Of a stretch of DNA of 64,000 nt, positions 18,281 to 26,077 are shown piece after piece. The stretch lies in the NCBI RefSeq assembly GCF_023349125.1, contig NZ_JAKIKT010000002.1:310001-374000 (forward strand), given 5' to 3'. Origin of the DNA: Shewanella corallii (GTDB lineage: Bacteria; Pseudomonadota; Gammaproteobacteria; Enterobacterales; Shewanellaceae). The position numbers and the translations under genes were made by a program. The notes under the pieces were generated by a model. That model was not told the DNA's origin, made no database searches, and worked only from the letters and a program-made list of their open reading frames with translations. Each line of letters begins with the position of its first letter. Positions within the stretch are counted from its first letter, which is position 1.

Positions 18281-19198
18281 TCACCCGGGGAGCTGGCGTT
18301 GAGGCATCTTCTCAGCCATAAAATCGATAAAGCACCTCACTCTGGACGCCAGATGCTTTCTTCCCGGATAAACCAGGAACAGCTTAACCTCGGGGGCACG
18401 AAAATCCGTCAACAGGCTCTCCAGTTTGCCGCTGCTCAGCTCATCAGTCAGATTAAATGCCGGCATCCGCATAATGCCATCACCTGCCACACACATGGCC
18501 AATTCCATCTGCGGACTGTTGGTCAATATTCTGGGTATCACCCGGACCGAAATGTCATCTCCCTCCGGACCGATAAAAGGCCACAGGCTGGGATCCTTCA
18601 AATAGGAGTAACACAGGGTTTTGTGTCGGGCCAGCTCAGAGGGATGAGCGGGCCTGCCGGCTTTGGCGAGATACTCAGGCGATGCCAGCGTCAAAGTCGG
18701 AGAACTCAGCAAAGGTCGGCTAATCAGACTGGAGTCCGCAAGCCCAACGGCTCCCCGAATCGCGACATCGATTCCTTCCGCCACCAGATCCACTTTTCTG
18801 TCATTCAGATCCAGTTCCAGCTCAATGGCAGGATAGGTCTGCATAAACTCATGCAGCAAAGGCCTTAAATAGGCCAGACCGAAGGTGACTGGGCAAGACA
18901 ACCTCAGGGTGCCGCTGACCTGTTGTTGCCGCCCCTGGAGCAGATCCCGGGTATCGCTGGCATCCTGGATAATCTGCTCACAGGTACTAAAGTATGCCTG
19001 CCCATCGGGAGTCAGCGTTAAAGACCGCGTCGTTCTGTGCAGCAACCTCACCCCGAGACGGGATTCGAGAGCACTGATCTCCTTGCTGATATGCGAGGTG
19101 GAATGACCACTGCGTTCAGCGGCCAGGGTAAAGCTTCCTGCATTCACCACCTCGGCAAAAAGCACCATACCGTCCAGAAGTTTGCTGTCTATTGCCAT
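18281..19198 (-). CDS. LysR-family transcriptional regulator
   Basis: A 305-residue LysR regulator with an N-terminal winged helix-turn-helix (FAEVVNAGSFTLAAERSGHS then ISALESRLGVRLLHRTTRSL) and a C-terminal effector domain. Segment VDVAIRGAVG-like (here IDVAIRGAVGLADSSLI) and RHKTLCYSY are typical of the CrgA/AaeR-like subgroup. The ATG has an AGAGGAAA site. It is divergent from an NADPH-dependent FMN reductase gene across a 174-bp gap, a frequent arrangement that suggests it controls that gene and itself. The inducer is unknown, possibly a quinone or electrophile. Confidence 0.92.
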   Translation of the reverse strand: MAIDSKLLDGMVLFAEVVNAGSFTLAAERSGHSTSHISKEISALESRLGVRLLHRTTRSLTLTPDGQAYFSTCEQIIQDASDTRDLLQGRQQQVSGTLRLSCPVTFGLAYLRPLLHEFMQTYPAIELELDLNDRKVDLVAEGIDVAIRGAVGLADSSLISRPLLSSPTLTLASPEYLAKAGRPAHPSELARHKTLCYSYLKDPSLWPFIGPEGDDISVRVIPRILTNSPQMELAMCVAGDGIMRMPAFNLTDELSSGKLESLLTDFRAPEVKLFLVYPGRKHLASRVRCFIDFMAEKMPQRQLPG

Positions 19199-19372
19199 TT
19201 GTTTCCTCTATTGACTGGTTCAAGACCGACAATCCGTTAAACCCTAAACCAATTGCAAGTCATATGGAAACAATTCATATCCAATAAGGCTATTAATTCA
19301 CCGATGGTTAGCAATTATGCTGTTAATCAATCGAGGCACACACAGCCAGTCCAATTTTTCGGGAGACAGAAG

Positions 19373-19897
19373 ATGAAAATTATCGCCTTTGGAGCCACCA
19401 GCAGCCGTCACTCAATCAACAAACAGCTGGCCGCCTACGCCGCCAATCTGGTTGCAGGAGCTGAAGTAGAAATGCTGGATATCAATGATTATGAAATACC
19501 ACTGTTCAGCGAAGACAAAGAAAAAGAGCTGGGGCAGCCCCAGTTAGCCAAAGACTTCTACGCCAAATTGGGCAGCGGTGATGCCATAGTGATCTCCTTT
19601 GCTGAACATAATGGTTCATACACAGCGGCCTATAAGAATCTGTTTGACTGGACCTCCAGATTGGATCGCAACATATTTCAAGGCAAACCTATGGTATTGC
19701 TGGCAACCTCTCCTGGTCCGGGCGGCGCGCGCAATGTGTTGGCGACAGCCGCCAGTGCCATGCCCCATTTCGGTGGCGATGTGAAAGGTCAGCTATCCCT
19801 GCCCAGCTTCTACGACAATTTCGATATGGAGACTGGCACAGTGAAAGCCGGAGAGTGGGATGACAAGATAAAGAGTCTGATGGCAAACCTGAAGTAA
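19373..19897 (+). CDS. NADPH-dependent FMN reductase / chromate-quinone reductase family
   Basis: A 174-residue flavodoxin-fold oxidoreductase. The proposed ATG at 19373 has a GGGAGA site and gives the canonical N terminus MKIIAFGATSSRHSINKQL with the FMN phosphate loop. The longer ORF start at 19253 adds 40 residues without family character. Later motifs ISFAEHNGSYTAAYKNLFDW and LLATSPGPGGARNVL are classic for this family. It probably reduces flavins, quinones or azo/nitro compounds in the cytosol. The gene is divergent from a LysR regulator. Its stop codon is overlapped by the first copy of a 25-bp direct repeat. Confidence 0.9.
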   Translation: MKIIAFGATSSRHSINKQLAAYAANLVAGAEVEMLDINDYEIPLFSEDKEKELGQPQLAKDFYAKLGSGDAIVISFAEHNGSYTAAYKNLFDWTSRLDRNIFQGKPMVLLATSPGPGGARNVLATAASAMPHFGGDVKGQLSLPSFYDNFDMETGTVKAGEWDDKIKSLMANLK

Positions 19898-19918
19898 TTA
19901 ACCTTTGTTGTTCAGCTT
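19894..19918 (+). repeat. 25-bp direct repeat, copy 1
   Basis: The 25 bases starting GTAATTAACCTTTGTTG and ending TTCAGCTT overlap the flavin-reductase stop and are repeated exactly at 21097-21121, 1203 bp downstream. Confidence 0.9.
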
Positions 19919-19925
19919 AAATCAT

Positions 19926-19954
19926 AAATAGCTTGCTAAGGACGCAAGCTATTT
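19926..19954 (+). terminator. Hairpin after the flavin reductase
   Basis: AAATAGCTTGC / GCAAGCTATTT, an 11-bp stem with a 7-nt loop, in a markedly AT-rich stretch. It is probably a terminator, although the trailing T run is short. Confidence 0.6.
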
Positions 19955-20059
19955 AATGTAAATATATAATTTTTATACAAATAACATATCGCCACAATTA
20001 CATATTCGATATAACATCATCAGCATTTAGACCTCGCAATAACCAAAAGGACTTAAAAA

Positions 20060-21097
20060 ATGCGTGCGACTATTATGATGTTATCCTTATTGCTCACCAG
20101 TGGCTGCGCATCGACCAACAGGGAAGATGCTCGACAACTTAATACCAACTATCTTCAAGAAACCACAGTCATCGCCAATCTCACTGAGCGGCATCTGGAT
20201 GCACAATATGTACAGCAGAATGTACAGGTCGTCGGTGCAGGTGCCATTGGCGGATTGATTGGCGGCCTGGTCAATGCAGGTATGAATGCATACAGCGCCA
20301 GCAATGCGGAAGATACCGTCGAAAAGCTCCGCTCCAGTCTGGGGCCAAAGGCTTTGGAAAACGCCTACGAAGGCCAATACCGACTGCTTATTACCCACTT
20401 CCCGGATCTACAAACACGCCCGGTCAAAATTTGGCTTGAGGAACCACCGAAAGGGTTAAGAGGGTCAGGTGTACCCAAAGGAGAAATTGGATTGCTGTTA
20501 TCGCCACAATATAGCCTGACAGTATCCAAACGACGCTTGCATGTGGAGCTGGAAGCTCAACTTTTCAAGATGCCTGAAGACAGTAAGATGCGCCCTGAAA
20601 TTTTGTACAAAAACCGCTTTATCTATCAATCATCTCCGATAGAGGCTGCAAACCGATTTCGCTCTGCAGAGGAAATAGCAGCATTAAAAGCAGAATTGGA
20701 AGCCAAATACAAACCGCTGCCCAAAGATGATTACAACCGCATCAAAGAAAAAAATAAACGAGCCAAGAAACTCGCCGCTTTGGAAAAGCCGCTGCCTGAC
20801 CAGGAATATCAAATGCGCCAGGCTGCGTTGTGGCTAAAAGATGATGCCGTCAATCTGAGAAACTACTTCCGTGAGGGGGTGGTTGAAATCTTTGCCATGT
20901 TTGCCCATGACTTTGCCAATGTAGACACCAAAGAAAAGTTTGTGCCAGCCAAACCTCAAAAACGCGGTGGCAACCGGGTATGGTCTAACATCCCGGAAGG
21001 CCATTTATCTGGAACCTGGGTGTCAATTATAGAATCAGAAGCCCTGGAAACAACTCTGCCTAACAGTCAAATGCTACATGTGGCGCCAGCCATTTAG
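20060..21097 (+). CDS. Lipoprotein of unknown function, in a repeat-bounded cassette
   Basis: A 345-residue protein with a lipoprotein signal (LLLTSGC lipobox, Cys at about residue 16). A glycine-rich hydrophobic segment near residues 56-72 (GAGAIGGLIGGLVNAGM) follows. The rest is a soluble region rich in charged helices, including a Lys/Glu-rich stretch around residues 210-240 that may be coiled coil. The ATG has an AAAAGGA site. I do not recognise the family. The gene and its AT-rich upstream DNA sit between two identical 25-bp direct repeats, each overlapping a stop codon, which suggests insertion as a unit between the flavin reductase and DUF1904 genes. Confidence 0.75.
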   Translation: MRATIMMLSLLLTSGCASTNREDARQLNTNYLQETTVIANLTERHLDAQYVQQNVQVVGAGAIGGLIGGLVNAGMNAYSASNAEDTVEKLRSSLGPKALENAYEGQYRLLITHFPDLQTRPVKIWLEEPPKGLRGSGVPKGEIGLLLSPQYSLTVSKRRLHVELEAQLFKMPEDSKMRPEILYKNRFIYQSSPIEAANRFRSAEEIAALKAELEAKYKPLPKDDYNRIKEKNKRAKKLAALEKPLPDQEYQMRQAALWLKDDAVNLRNYFREGVVEIFAMFAHDFANVDTKEKFVPAKPQKRGGNRVWSNIPEGHLSGTWVSIIESEALETTLPNSQMLHVAPAI

Positions 21098-21121
21098 TAA
21101 TTAACCTTTGTTGTTCAGCTT
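21097..21121 (+). repeat. 25-bp direct repeat, copy 2
   Basis: Exact copy of 19894-19918, beginning at the last base of the lipoprotein stop codon. The sequence diverges immediately on both sides. Confidence 0.9.
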
Positions 21122-21166
21122 CGGCTTACTTAAAATGCTGGCGTTAAGATTATTGGGAGATTACCT

Positions 21167-21505
21167 ATGCCACACTTCCGTTTCCGTGCCATTGAGGCCG
21201 AAGCTGTTCAACGCCTGTCAAAGCCTTTGGTTGATGCCCTTGAAGAGCTGATGCAAAGCCCACGTCCTCACTTCACCATTGAGCACATTCCAGCGGCGTT
21301 TTTCTTTGAAGGTGAAGCCACTGCCGCCTACCCATTTGTTGAAGTTCTCTACTTTGACCGTGGTCAGCAAGTGCAGGATGAGATTGCCAGGCGTGTGACT
21401 CAGATTGTTCGTGACACCATGGGCAAGCCCGAGCAGGATGTTGCGGTGATTTTCACCAAGCTTAATCCATCAGACTACTATGATAACGGCAGTCACTACG
21501 GCTAA
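21167..21505 (+). CDS. DUF1904 (tautomerase-like) protein
   Basis: A 112-residue cytoplasmic protein of the DUF1904 family, distantly related to the 4-oxalocrotonate tautomerase fold. Family features are the MPHFRFRAI start, the internal repeats of the beta-alpha-beta type (PYVEV-like YPFVEVLYFDRGQQ), and a C-terminal AVIFTKLNPSDYYDNG. An in vivo reaction is not established for the family. The gene starts 45 bases after the second 25-bp repeat and ends in a strong terminator. Confidence 0.8.
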   Translation: MPHFRFRAIEAEAVQRLSKPLVDALEELMQSPRPHFTIEHIPAAFFFEGEATAAYPFVEVLYFDRGQQVQDEIARRVTQIVRDTMGKPEQDVAVIFTKLNPSDYYDNGSHYG

Positions 21506-21524
21506 CCTTTTCGGTTAAACCATA

Positions 21525-21558
21525 AAAAAACGGCAACCATCCATGGCTGCCGTTTTTT
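21525..21558. terminator. Terminator between DUF1904 gene and symporter gene
   Basis: AAAAAACGGCA / TGCCGTTTTTT, 11-bp stem with a 12-nt loop, T runs on both strands, serving the two convergent genes. Confidence 0.88.
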
Positions 21559-21611
21559 ATGGACGGTCGGCAGATAAGCTCACCTTATCTCAACCGCCCA
21601 TTGCCCTGATT

Positions 21612-22838
21612 TTATTTGTTTTGGTTTTCCGGGCTAAATTTATCCATGATGATGGCACAGGCCGCGTCACCAGTGATGTTCAAAGAAGTACGAATCATGT
21701 CGAATACACGGTCCAGAGCAAACAGCAGTGGCAGACCGTCAATCGGGATACCCGCAGCCAGCAGTACCGCAACCACCAGGAAAGATGGACCAGGTACACC
21801 GGCCTGACCAATGGCGCCCAGGGTAGAGGTAAAGATAATTGCCACATAAGCCATCATGGTCAGGTCAACGTTGTACATCTGGGCGAAGAACATAGCCACC
21901 AGACCGTAGTAGATCGCGTTACCACTCATGTTGATGGTGGCACCCAGCGGCAGAACGAATGCAGAGGTTGCCTTGGAAACACCTAGCTCTTCTTCACAGG
22001 TTTCCATGTTCACCGGCAGAGTCGCCATGGAAGATGCGGTAGACAGTGCCATCACCTGTGGCTTCTTCATTGCAGAGATAAACTGGCGGGCAGATACCTT
22101 GGAGAAGGTACGCACAATCAGTGGGAAGAAGATAAAGCCGTAGATCAGGATGGCAACCACAAACACCAGGAACAGCTTGATAACCACTTCCAACGCCTGG
22201 AAGCCGAAGGTGCCCACAGAGTCAGCCATCAGACCGAACACACCGATAGGCGCGATCACCATTACACAGTTAATCATCCATACGAAGGCATCAACCACAG
22301 TATTCAGACCGCTGATGATAGGCTTGGCACCATCACCTTTAACCTTGGTCAGAGCAATACCAAAGAAAATGCTGAATACCAGAATCTGCAGTATGTTACC
22401 GCCGGTCAGAGATTCAAACACGTTGGTCGGGATCATGCCGATCAGGGTATCAATCACACCCGGCACCTTGCCCTGCTCTGCAGTCACCGTCATCAGGTTG
22501 TCACCGTGACCGGTGAAATCCACACCCGCGCCAGGCTTGAATACAGTCCCCATAATCAGGGCCAGTGCCACCGCCAGACCTGAAGTGGCCAGGAAGAAGC
22601 CAAAGGTTCCCATACCAATCTTACCAGCGGCCGGACTGTTACCCAGACTGGCTGCACCGGCAACGATAGACACCAGTACCAGTGGGATAACCAACATTTT
22701 TACCAGGCTGATAAAGATGGTCCCCAGAGGGGCAAAAATCGAAGCCTGCTCGCCCATGGCGAAACCGGCGAAGGCACCGATGATCATGGCGATCACCACT
22801 TGTACCCCAATGTTCTTGAATATGCTCTGCTTGCTCAC
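21612..22838 (-). CDS. Dicarboxylate/amino acid:cation symporter (DAACS family)
   Basis: A 408-residue inner-membrane Na+ or H+ coupled importer of glutamate, aspartate, serine or C4-dicarboxylates. Signature motifs are the serine-rich re-entrant loop LSTASSMATLPV, the INMSGNAIYYG segment in helix 7 that binds cation and substrate, and the second re-entrant loop GQAGVPGPSFLV. The translated start is a GTG codon at 22838 preceded by a GTGAGAAT segment. TM1 begins VQVVIAMIIGAFAGF. The substrate cannot be fixed from sequence. It is divergent from the second hydantoinase operon across 568 bp, but shares no tandem box on its own side. Confidence 0.9.
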   Translation of the reverse strand: MSKQSIFKNIGVQVVIAMIIGAFAGFAMGEQASIFAPLGTIFISLVKMLVIPLVLVSIVAGAASLGNSPAAGKIGMGTFGFFLATSGLAVALALIMGTVFKPGAGVDFTGHGDNLMTVTAEQGKVPGVIDTLIGMIPTNVFESLTGGNILQILVFSIFFGIALTKVKGDGAKPIISGLNTVVDAFVWMINCVMVIAPIGVFGLMADSVGTFGFQALEVVIKLFLVFVVAILIYGFIFFPLIVRTFSKVSARQFISAMKKPQVMALSTASSMATLPVNMETCEEELGVSKATSAFVLPLGATINMSGNAIYYGLVAMFFAQMYNVDLTMMAYVAIIFTSTLGAIGQAGVPGPSFLVVAVLLAAGIPIDGLPLLFALDRVFDMIRTSLNITGDAACAIIMDKFSPENQNK

Positions 22839-22909
22839 GTCTTTATTCTCACTTTTTATGGCGGCTTAACAGTGCCGCTTTTTTGCTGAGGTTAAAGTAC
22901 CACACTATA

Positions 22910-22928
22910 TTTCACGGGATCTGTGAAA
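22910..22928. promoter_or_regulatory. Palindromic operator candidate, TTTCAC-N7-GTGAAA
   Basis: A perfect 6-bp inverted repeat with a 7-bp spacer lies 72 bp upstream of the symporter start. It resembles a dimeric regulator site but is not a good CRP or Fur match. Confidence 0.35.
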
Positions 22929-23280
22929 CATCACTCCAACCGACCCAAAAATAAGCAAACCACAACAATACCAAGTCCTCACTGAATTTATGACAATTTC
23001 ACTATGGCATTTTCGATGAAGTCATAAAAACATCCTGGGTTATACCAGTTAAAACCGGAAGATCTTCAGTATTGATGAAGATTTAGCCGACCAGCATAAC
23101 TTACTGCCGGGCAAGGATTAACCCAAGTTTGCACACTTTCCCATCAAGCTCTTAATTTTTAGATAATTCAGAACATTACCAATTACCAAACCAAGCCATC
23201 AGGCGTGATTTCAAGCTCTGTCCCCCCGGCATTTGCCCCGGTACCTACTCCGTCCCCCTCCCCTTTTCTCAACAAAATGA
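22929..23280. other. Intergenic stretch between symporter and hydantoinase operon 2
   Basis: These 352 bases are relatively AT-rich up to about 23200, then pyrimidine-rich (23220-23280). I find no gene or relic on either strand. The stretch must hold the upstream part of both divergent promoters. Confidence 0.4.
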
Positions 23281-23314
23281 CCCACTCTTTTTAACCAAAA
23301 AACCACTCTTTTTT
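23281..23314 (+). promoter_or_regulatory. Tandem operator and promoter of operon 2
   Basis: CCCACTCTTTTT at 23281-23292 and CCACTCTTTTTT at 23303-23314 have ACTC cores exactly 21 bp apart. A TATGCC hexamer at 23333-23338 is a plausible -10, putting the proximal box about 37 bp upstream of transcription start. Box sequence, spacing and distance to the -10 match the operator of operon 1 at 7476-7443. Confidence 0.7.
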
Positions 23315-23406
23315 AGTGAAAACCGATTCACATATGCCGCTAGGTTAGAACCCATACCAGAGATATCCGGGCAGCTTTGAACCCGTGATTAGCAACAGGA
23401 GGAAGT

Positions 23407-24975
23407 ATGACAAACCAGGGGATCCGGCTGGGTGTCGATGTAGGAGGCACCAATACGGACGCGGTACTGATCCAGGGCCAGCAGGTGCTGGCCACCACTA
23501 AACAGGCTACCAGCAGAAATATTCATCAGGGTATTCAAAATGCGGTTACCCGTGTCCTGTTTGACTCCGGGCTTAAAGCCTCAGATATCAACTACTGCAT
23601 GATAGGCACAACCCAGTTTACCAACGCCTTTGTCAGGGGACAGGAGCTTAATGATGTTGCCATTGTCAGGCTGGGGACTCCTGCCGCCAAAGCCCTGCCA
23701 CCACTCACAGGCTGGCCTGATGCCATGAGAAACAGCTTTAATCAGCATGTGTTTATGTTGCCTGGAGGGCACCATTTCGACGGCCAGGTTAACAGTGACT
23801 TTGACGAGGCCTCTCTGGATGAGGTGATTGACACCATCAAAGCGCATCAACTGCAGGCCGTTGCCATCAGCTCAGTCTTTTCTCCCATCAACAATGAGTT
23901 TGAACTCAGAGCAAAAAAGCGACTCAAGCAGCAGTTCCCCGAGTTGGCGGTCAGTCTGTCTCACGAGATAGGTAAGGTCGGCATTATTGAGCGGGAAAAC
24001 TCCACCATAATGAACGCCTGCCTCGCCACTCTGGCGACCCGGGTGATAGATGCCTTTGAATCCTCGCTGGCAGTACTTGGGATCAACGCACCTTTATACA
24101 TCACCCAGAATGATGGCACCCTGCTGAGCGCAGATCAGGTCAGACGCTTCCCTGTGCTTACCTTTGCATCCGGCCCCACCAACTCCATGCGAGGAGCCGC
24201 TTTCCTCAGTGGCTACGCGCATGCGGTCGTCGCCGATATAGGCGGGACCACTACAGATGTTGGCATGTTGCAGCAGGGCTTTCCCAGAGAGTCCAGTTTA
24301 CCCGTGGATATAGGCGGAGTACGTACCAACTTTCGTATGCCGGACATCATAGCTGTCGGCCTGGGAGGAGGCAGTATTTGCAGCTTGCCCGACGGCAAAG
24401 TAGGTCCCGACTCGGTGGGATACCGATTACTGCAGGATGCCAAATCCTTTGGTGGAGCTCAGCTTACCGCCACTGATTGGGCGCTGAGCAGCCGCTTATG
24501 CGACATCCCGGGTGCTCAACCCGCTCTCACCGGGTTATCTGGCGCAGAAATCCAGTTGTTGGGTAAAACCATCCAGCAACTCATCGCCCGCGGAATAGAT
24601 GAGATTAAAACCAGCCGCGCACCTTTACCTCTGATCCTGGTAGGCGGCGGCCACTTTTTGGTGCAGCAAACACCCGACGGAATAAGCGAAGTTATCCGCC
24701 CTCCCCATGCCGAAGTCGCTAATGCTATTGGTGCCAGCATAGGTCAGGTCAGTGGTGAGCTCGACCGTATATTCCACTACGAGACCCAAAGCAGAGAGTC
24801 CGCCCTCGAAGAAGCCAAACAGGGGGCTATCGATGCGGCAATTGGTGCCGGAGCCCTGCCACACACAGTCTCTGTTCTTGATATTCAGGAGATCCCCCTG
24901 AGCTATGTCGAAGGTCAGGCGACCCGTATTCGTATTCGTGCCACCGGCCAATTGTTTGAGGGAGATTTGCAATGA
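23407..24975 (+). CDS. Hydantoinase/oxoprolinase family protein, copy 2
   Basis: A 522-residue paralogue of the protein encoded at 4545-6092, with the same ASKHA-fold motifs: GVDVGGTNTDAVLI at the N terminus, TQNDGTLLS, ASGPTNSMRGAAFLSG, VADIGGTTTDVG and a C-terminal LILVGGGHF. These enzymes hydrolyse cyclic amides, often with ATP. The ATG has a strong AGGAGGAAG site. It is the first gene of a three-gene operon and overlaps the next gene by 4 bases (ATGA), so translation is coupled. The two copies are clearly related but diverged in sequence, suggesting old duplication or separate acquisition and perhaps different ring substrates. Confidence 0.88.
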   Translation: MTNQGIRLGVDVGGTNTDAVLIQGQQVLATTKQATSRNIHQGIQNAVTRVLFDSGLKASDINYCMIGTTQFTNAFVRGQELNDVAIVRLGTPAAKALPPLTGWPDAMRNSFNQHVFMLPGGHHFDGQVNSDFDEASLDEVIDTIKAHQLQAVAISSVFSPINNEFELRAKKRLKQQFPELAVSLSHEIGKVGIIERENSTIMNACLATLATRVIDAFESSLAVLGINAPLYITQNDGTLLSADQVRRFPVLTFASGPTNSMRGAAFLSGYAHAVVADIGGTTTDVGMLQQGFPRESSLPVDIGGVRTNFRMPDIIAVGLGGGSICSLPDGKVGPDSVGYRLLQDAKSFGGAQLTATDWALSSRLCDIPGAQPALTGLSGAEIQLLGKTIQQLIARGIDEIKTSRAPLPLILVGGGHFLVQQTPDGISEVIRPPHAEVANAIGASIGQVSGELDRIFHYETQSRESALEEAKQGAIDAAIGAGALPHTVSVLDIQEIPLSYVEGQATRIRIRATGQLFEGDLQ

Positions 24976-26069
24976 TAAATAACAAACAGGATCTGCAGGA
25001 CTACGCCCGTGGTGCTGCGCTATTGGGCGCTGGCGGCGGTGGCGATCCCTATATCGGGAGGCTGCTGGCCGAACAGGCAATAGACGCATATGGCGCCCCG
25101 ACTGTCATTCAGGCCGATGCTCTGGATGACGACGCCTGCATAATCTCAGTGGCCATGATTGGCGCACCAACAGTGCTGATGGAGAAAGCCTGCTCAGGTG
25201 ACGATTTGGACCATCTGCTAGAGGCCATGGCCAGACATCTGGGCAAAAAGGTAGATGCTCTGATGCCTATTGAGATTGGGGGCGTGAACTCATGTCTGCC
25301 ATTGGTTGCCGCAGCCCGTACAGGTCTGCCTTTGGTGGACTGCGACGGTATGGGCCGGGCATTTCCCTGCCTGGAGATGGTCACCTTTAATGTCTATGGC
25401 TGTGATGTATTCCCCACAGTCATGGTGGATGAGCATGGCAATGAGATAGTGATTCGAGCCACCGATGCCCCAAAAACAGAAAAGTTTGCCCGCTCTGTCA
25501 TAGGTGAAATGGGTCTGAGCGCCATGATCTCCTGCTACCCACTCAGTGGCAAACAACTTAAACGCTGGGCCGTCACGGGCACTATGACGCTGGCACTGGA
25601 ACTGGGCCGGGCTATACGCCTTGGCAGACAAAGTGATAACCCGGTGCAAAGCCTGCTGGATGCGCTGAACAGTACCCACTACTACTCCCCCGCGCGACTG
25701 CTGCAAGAGGGCAAGGTAGTCGATGTCGAGAGGGTCACCCGGGATGGCTTCTCCTTTGGCACCTGCCGGGTTGAATCTCAAACCGGCAACAGCGCCATAG
25801 ACCTCAGTTTCCAAAACGAGTTTCTCAGCGCCACCAATGACGGGGGGTATGTCGCCACTGTGCCTGACATCATCGCCGTGGTGGACAAGGACACCGCCGA
25901 GCCCATCACGGCGGAAACCCTCAGATATGGCCAGAGAGTCAGTGTTATCGCCACCAATATTCCTCCCTTGATGCGCACACCTGAAGCTCTCGCCGTTTTT
26001 GGCCCTCGCTGTTTTGGGCTGGATACCGGGTATCAACCCCATGAACGCACCACAGACCAACTAGAATGA
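24972..26069 (+). CDS. DUF917 / S-methyl-thiohydantoin desulfurase-family protein, copy 2
   Basis: A 365-residue paralogue of the 3448-4542 product. The same signatures are visible: GAALLGAGGGGDPYIG near residue 15, MPIEIGGVNSCLPL, DCDGMGRAFPCLEMVTFNVYG, and a C-terminal FGPRCFGLD. The start codon overlaps the hydantoinase stop, with a GAGGGAG site inside the upstream gene. The strict pairing of this family with hydantoinases in both operons argues that the two products work together, perhaps as a complex. The reaction is not known for this pair. Confidence 0.85.
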   Translation: MINNKQDLQDYARGAALLGAGGGGDPYIGRLLAEQAIDAYGAPTVIQADALDDDACIISVAMIGAPTVLMEKACSGDDLDHLLEAMARHLGKKVDALMPIEIGGVNSCLPLVAAARTGLPLVDCDGMGRAFPCLEMVTFNVYGCDVFPTVMVDEHGNEIVIRATDAPKTEKFARSVIGEMGLSAMISCYPLSGKQLKRWAVTGTMTLALELGRAIRLGRQSDNPVQSLLDALNSTHYYSPARLLQEGKVVDVERVTRDGFSFGTCRVESQTGNSAIDLSFQNEFLSATNDGGYVATVPDIIAVVDKDTAEPITAETLRYGQRVSVIATNIPPLMRTPEALAVFGPRCFGLDTGYQPHERTTDQLE

Positions 26070-26077
26070 GAGATACT

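Noticed and set aside
22861..22882. GCGGC / GCCGC hairpin followed by T residues
   Set aside because: It looks like a plus-strand terminator but lies in the 5' leader of a minus-strand gene, with no plus-strand gene ending there.
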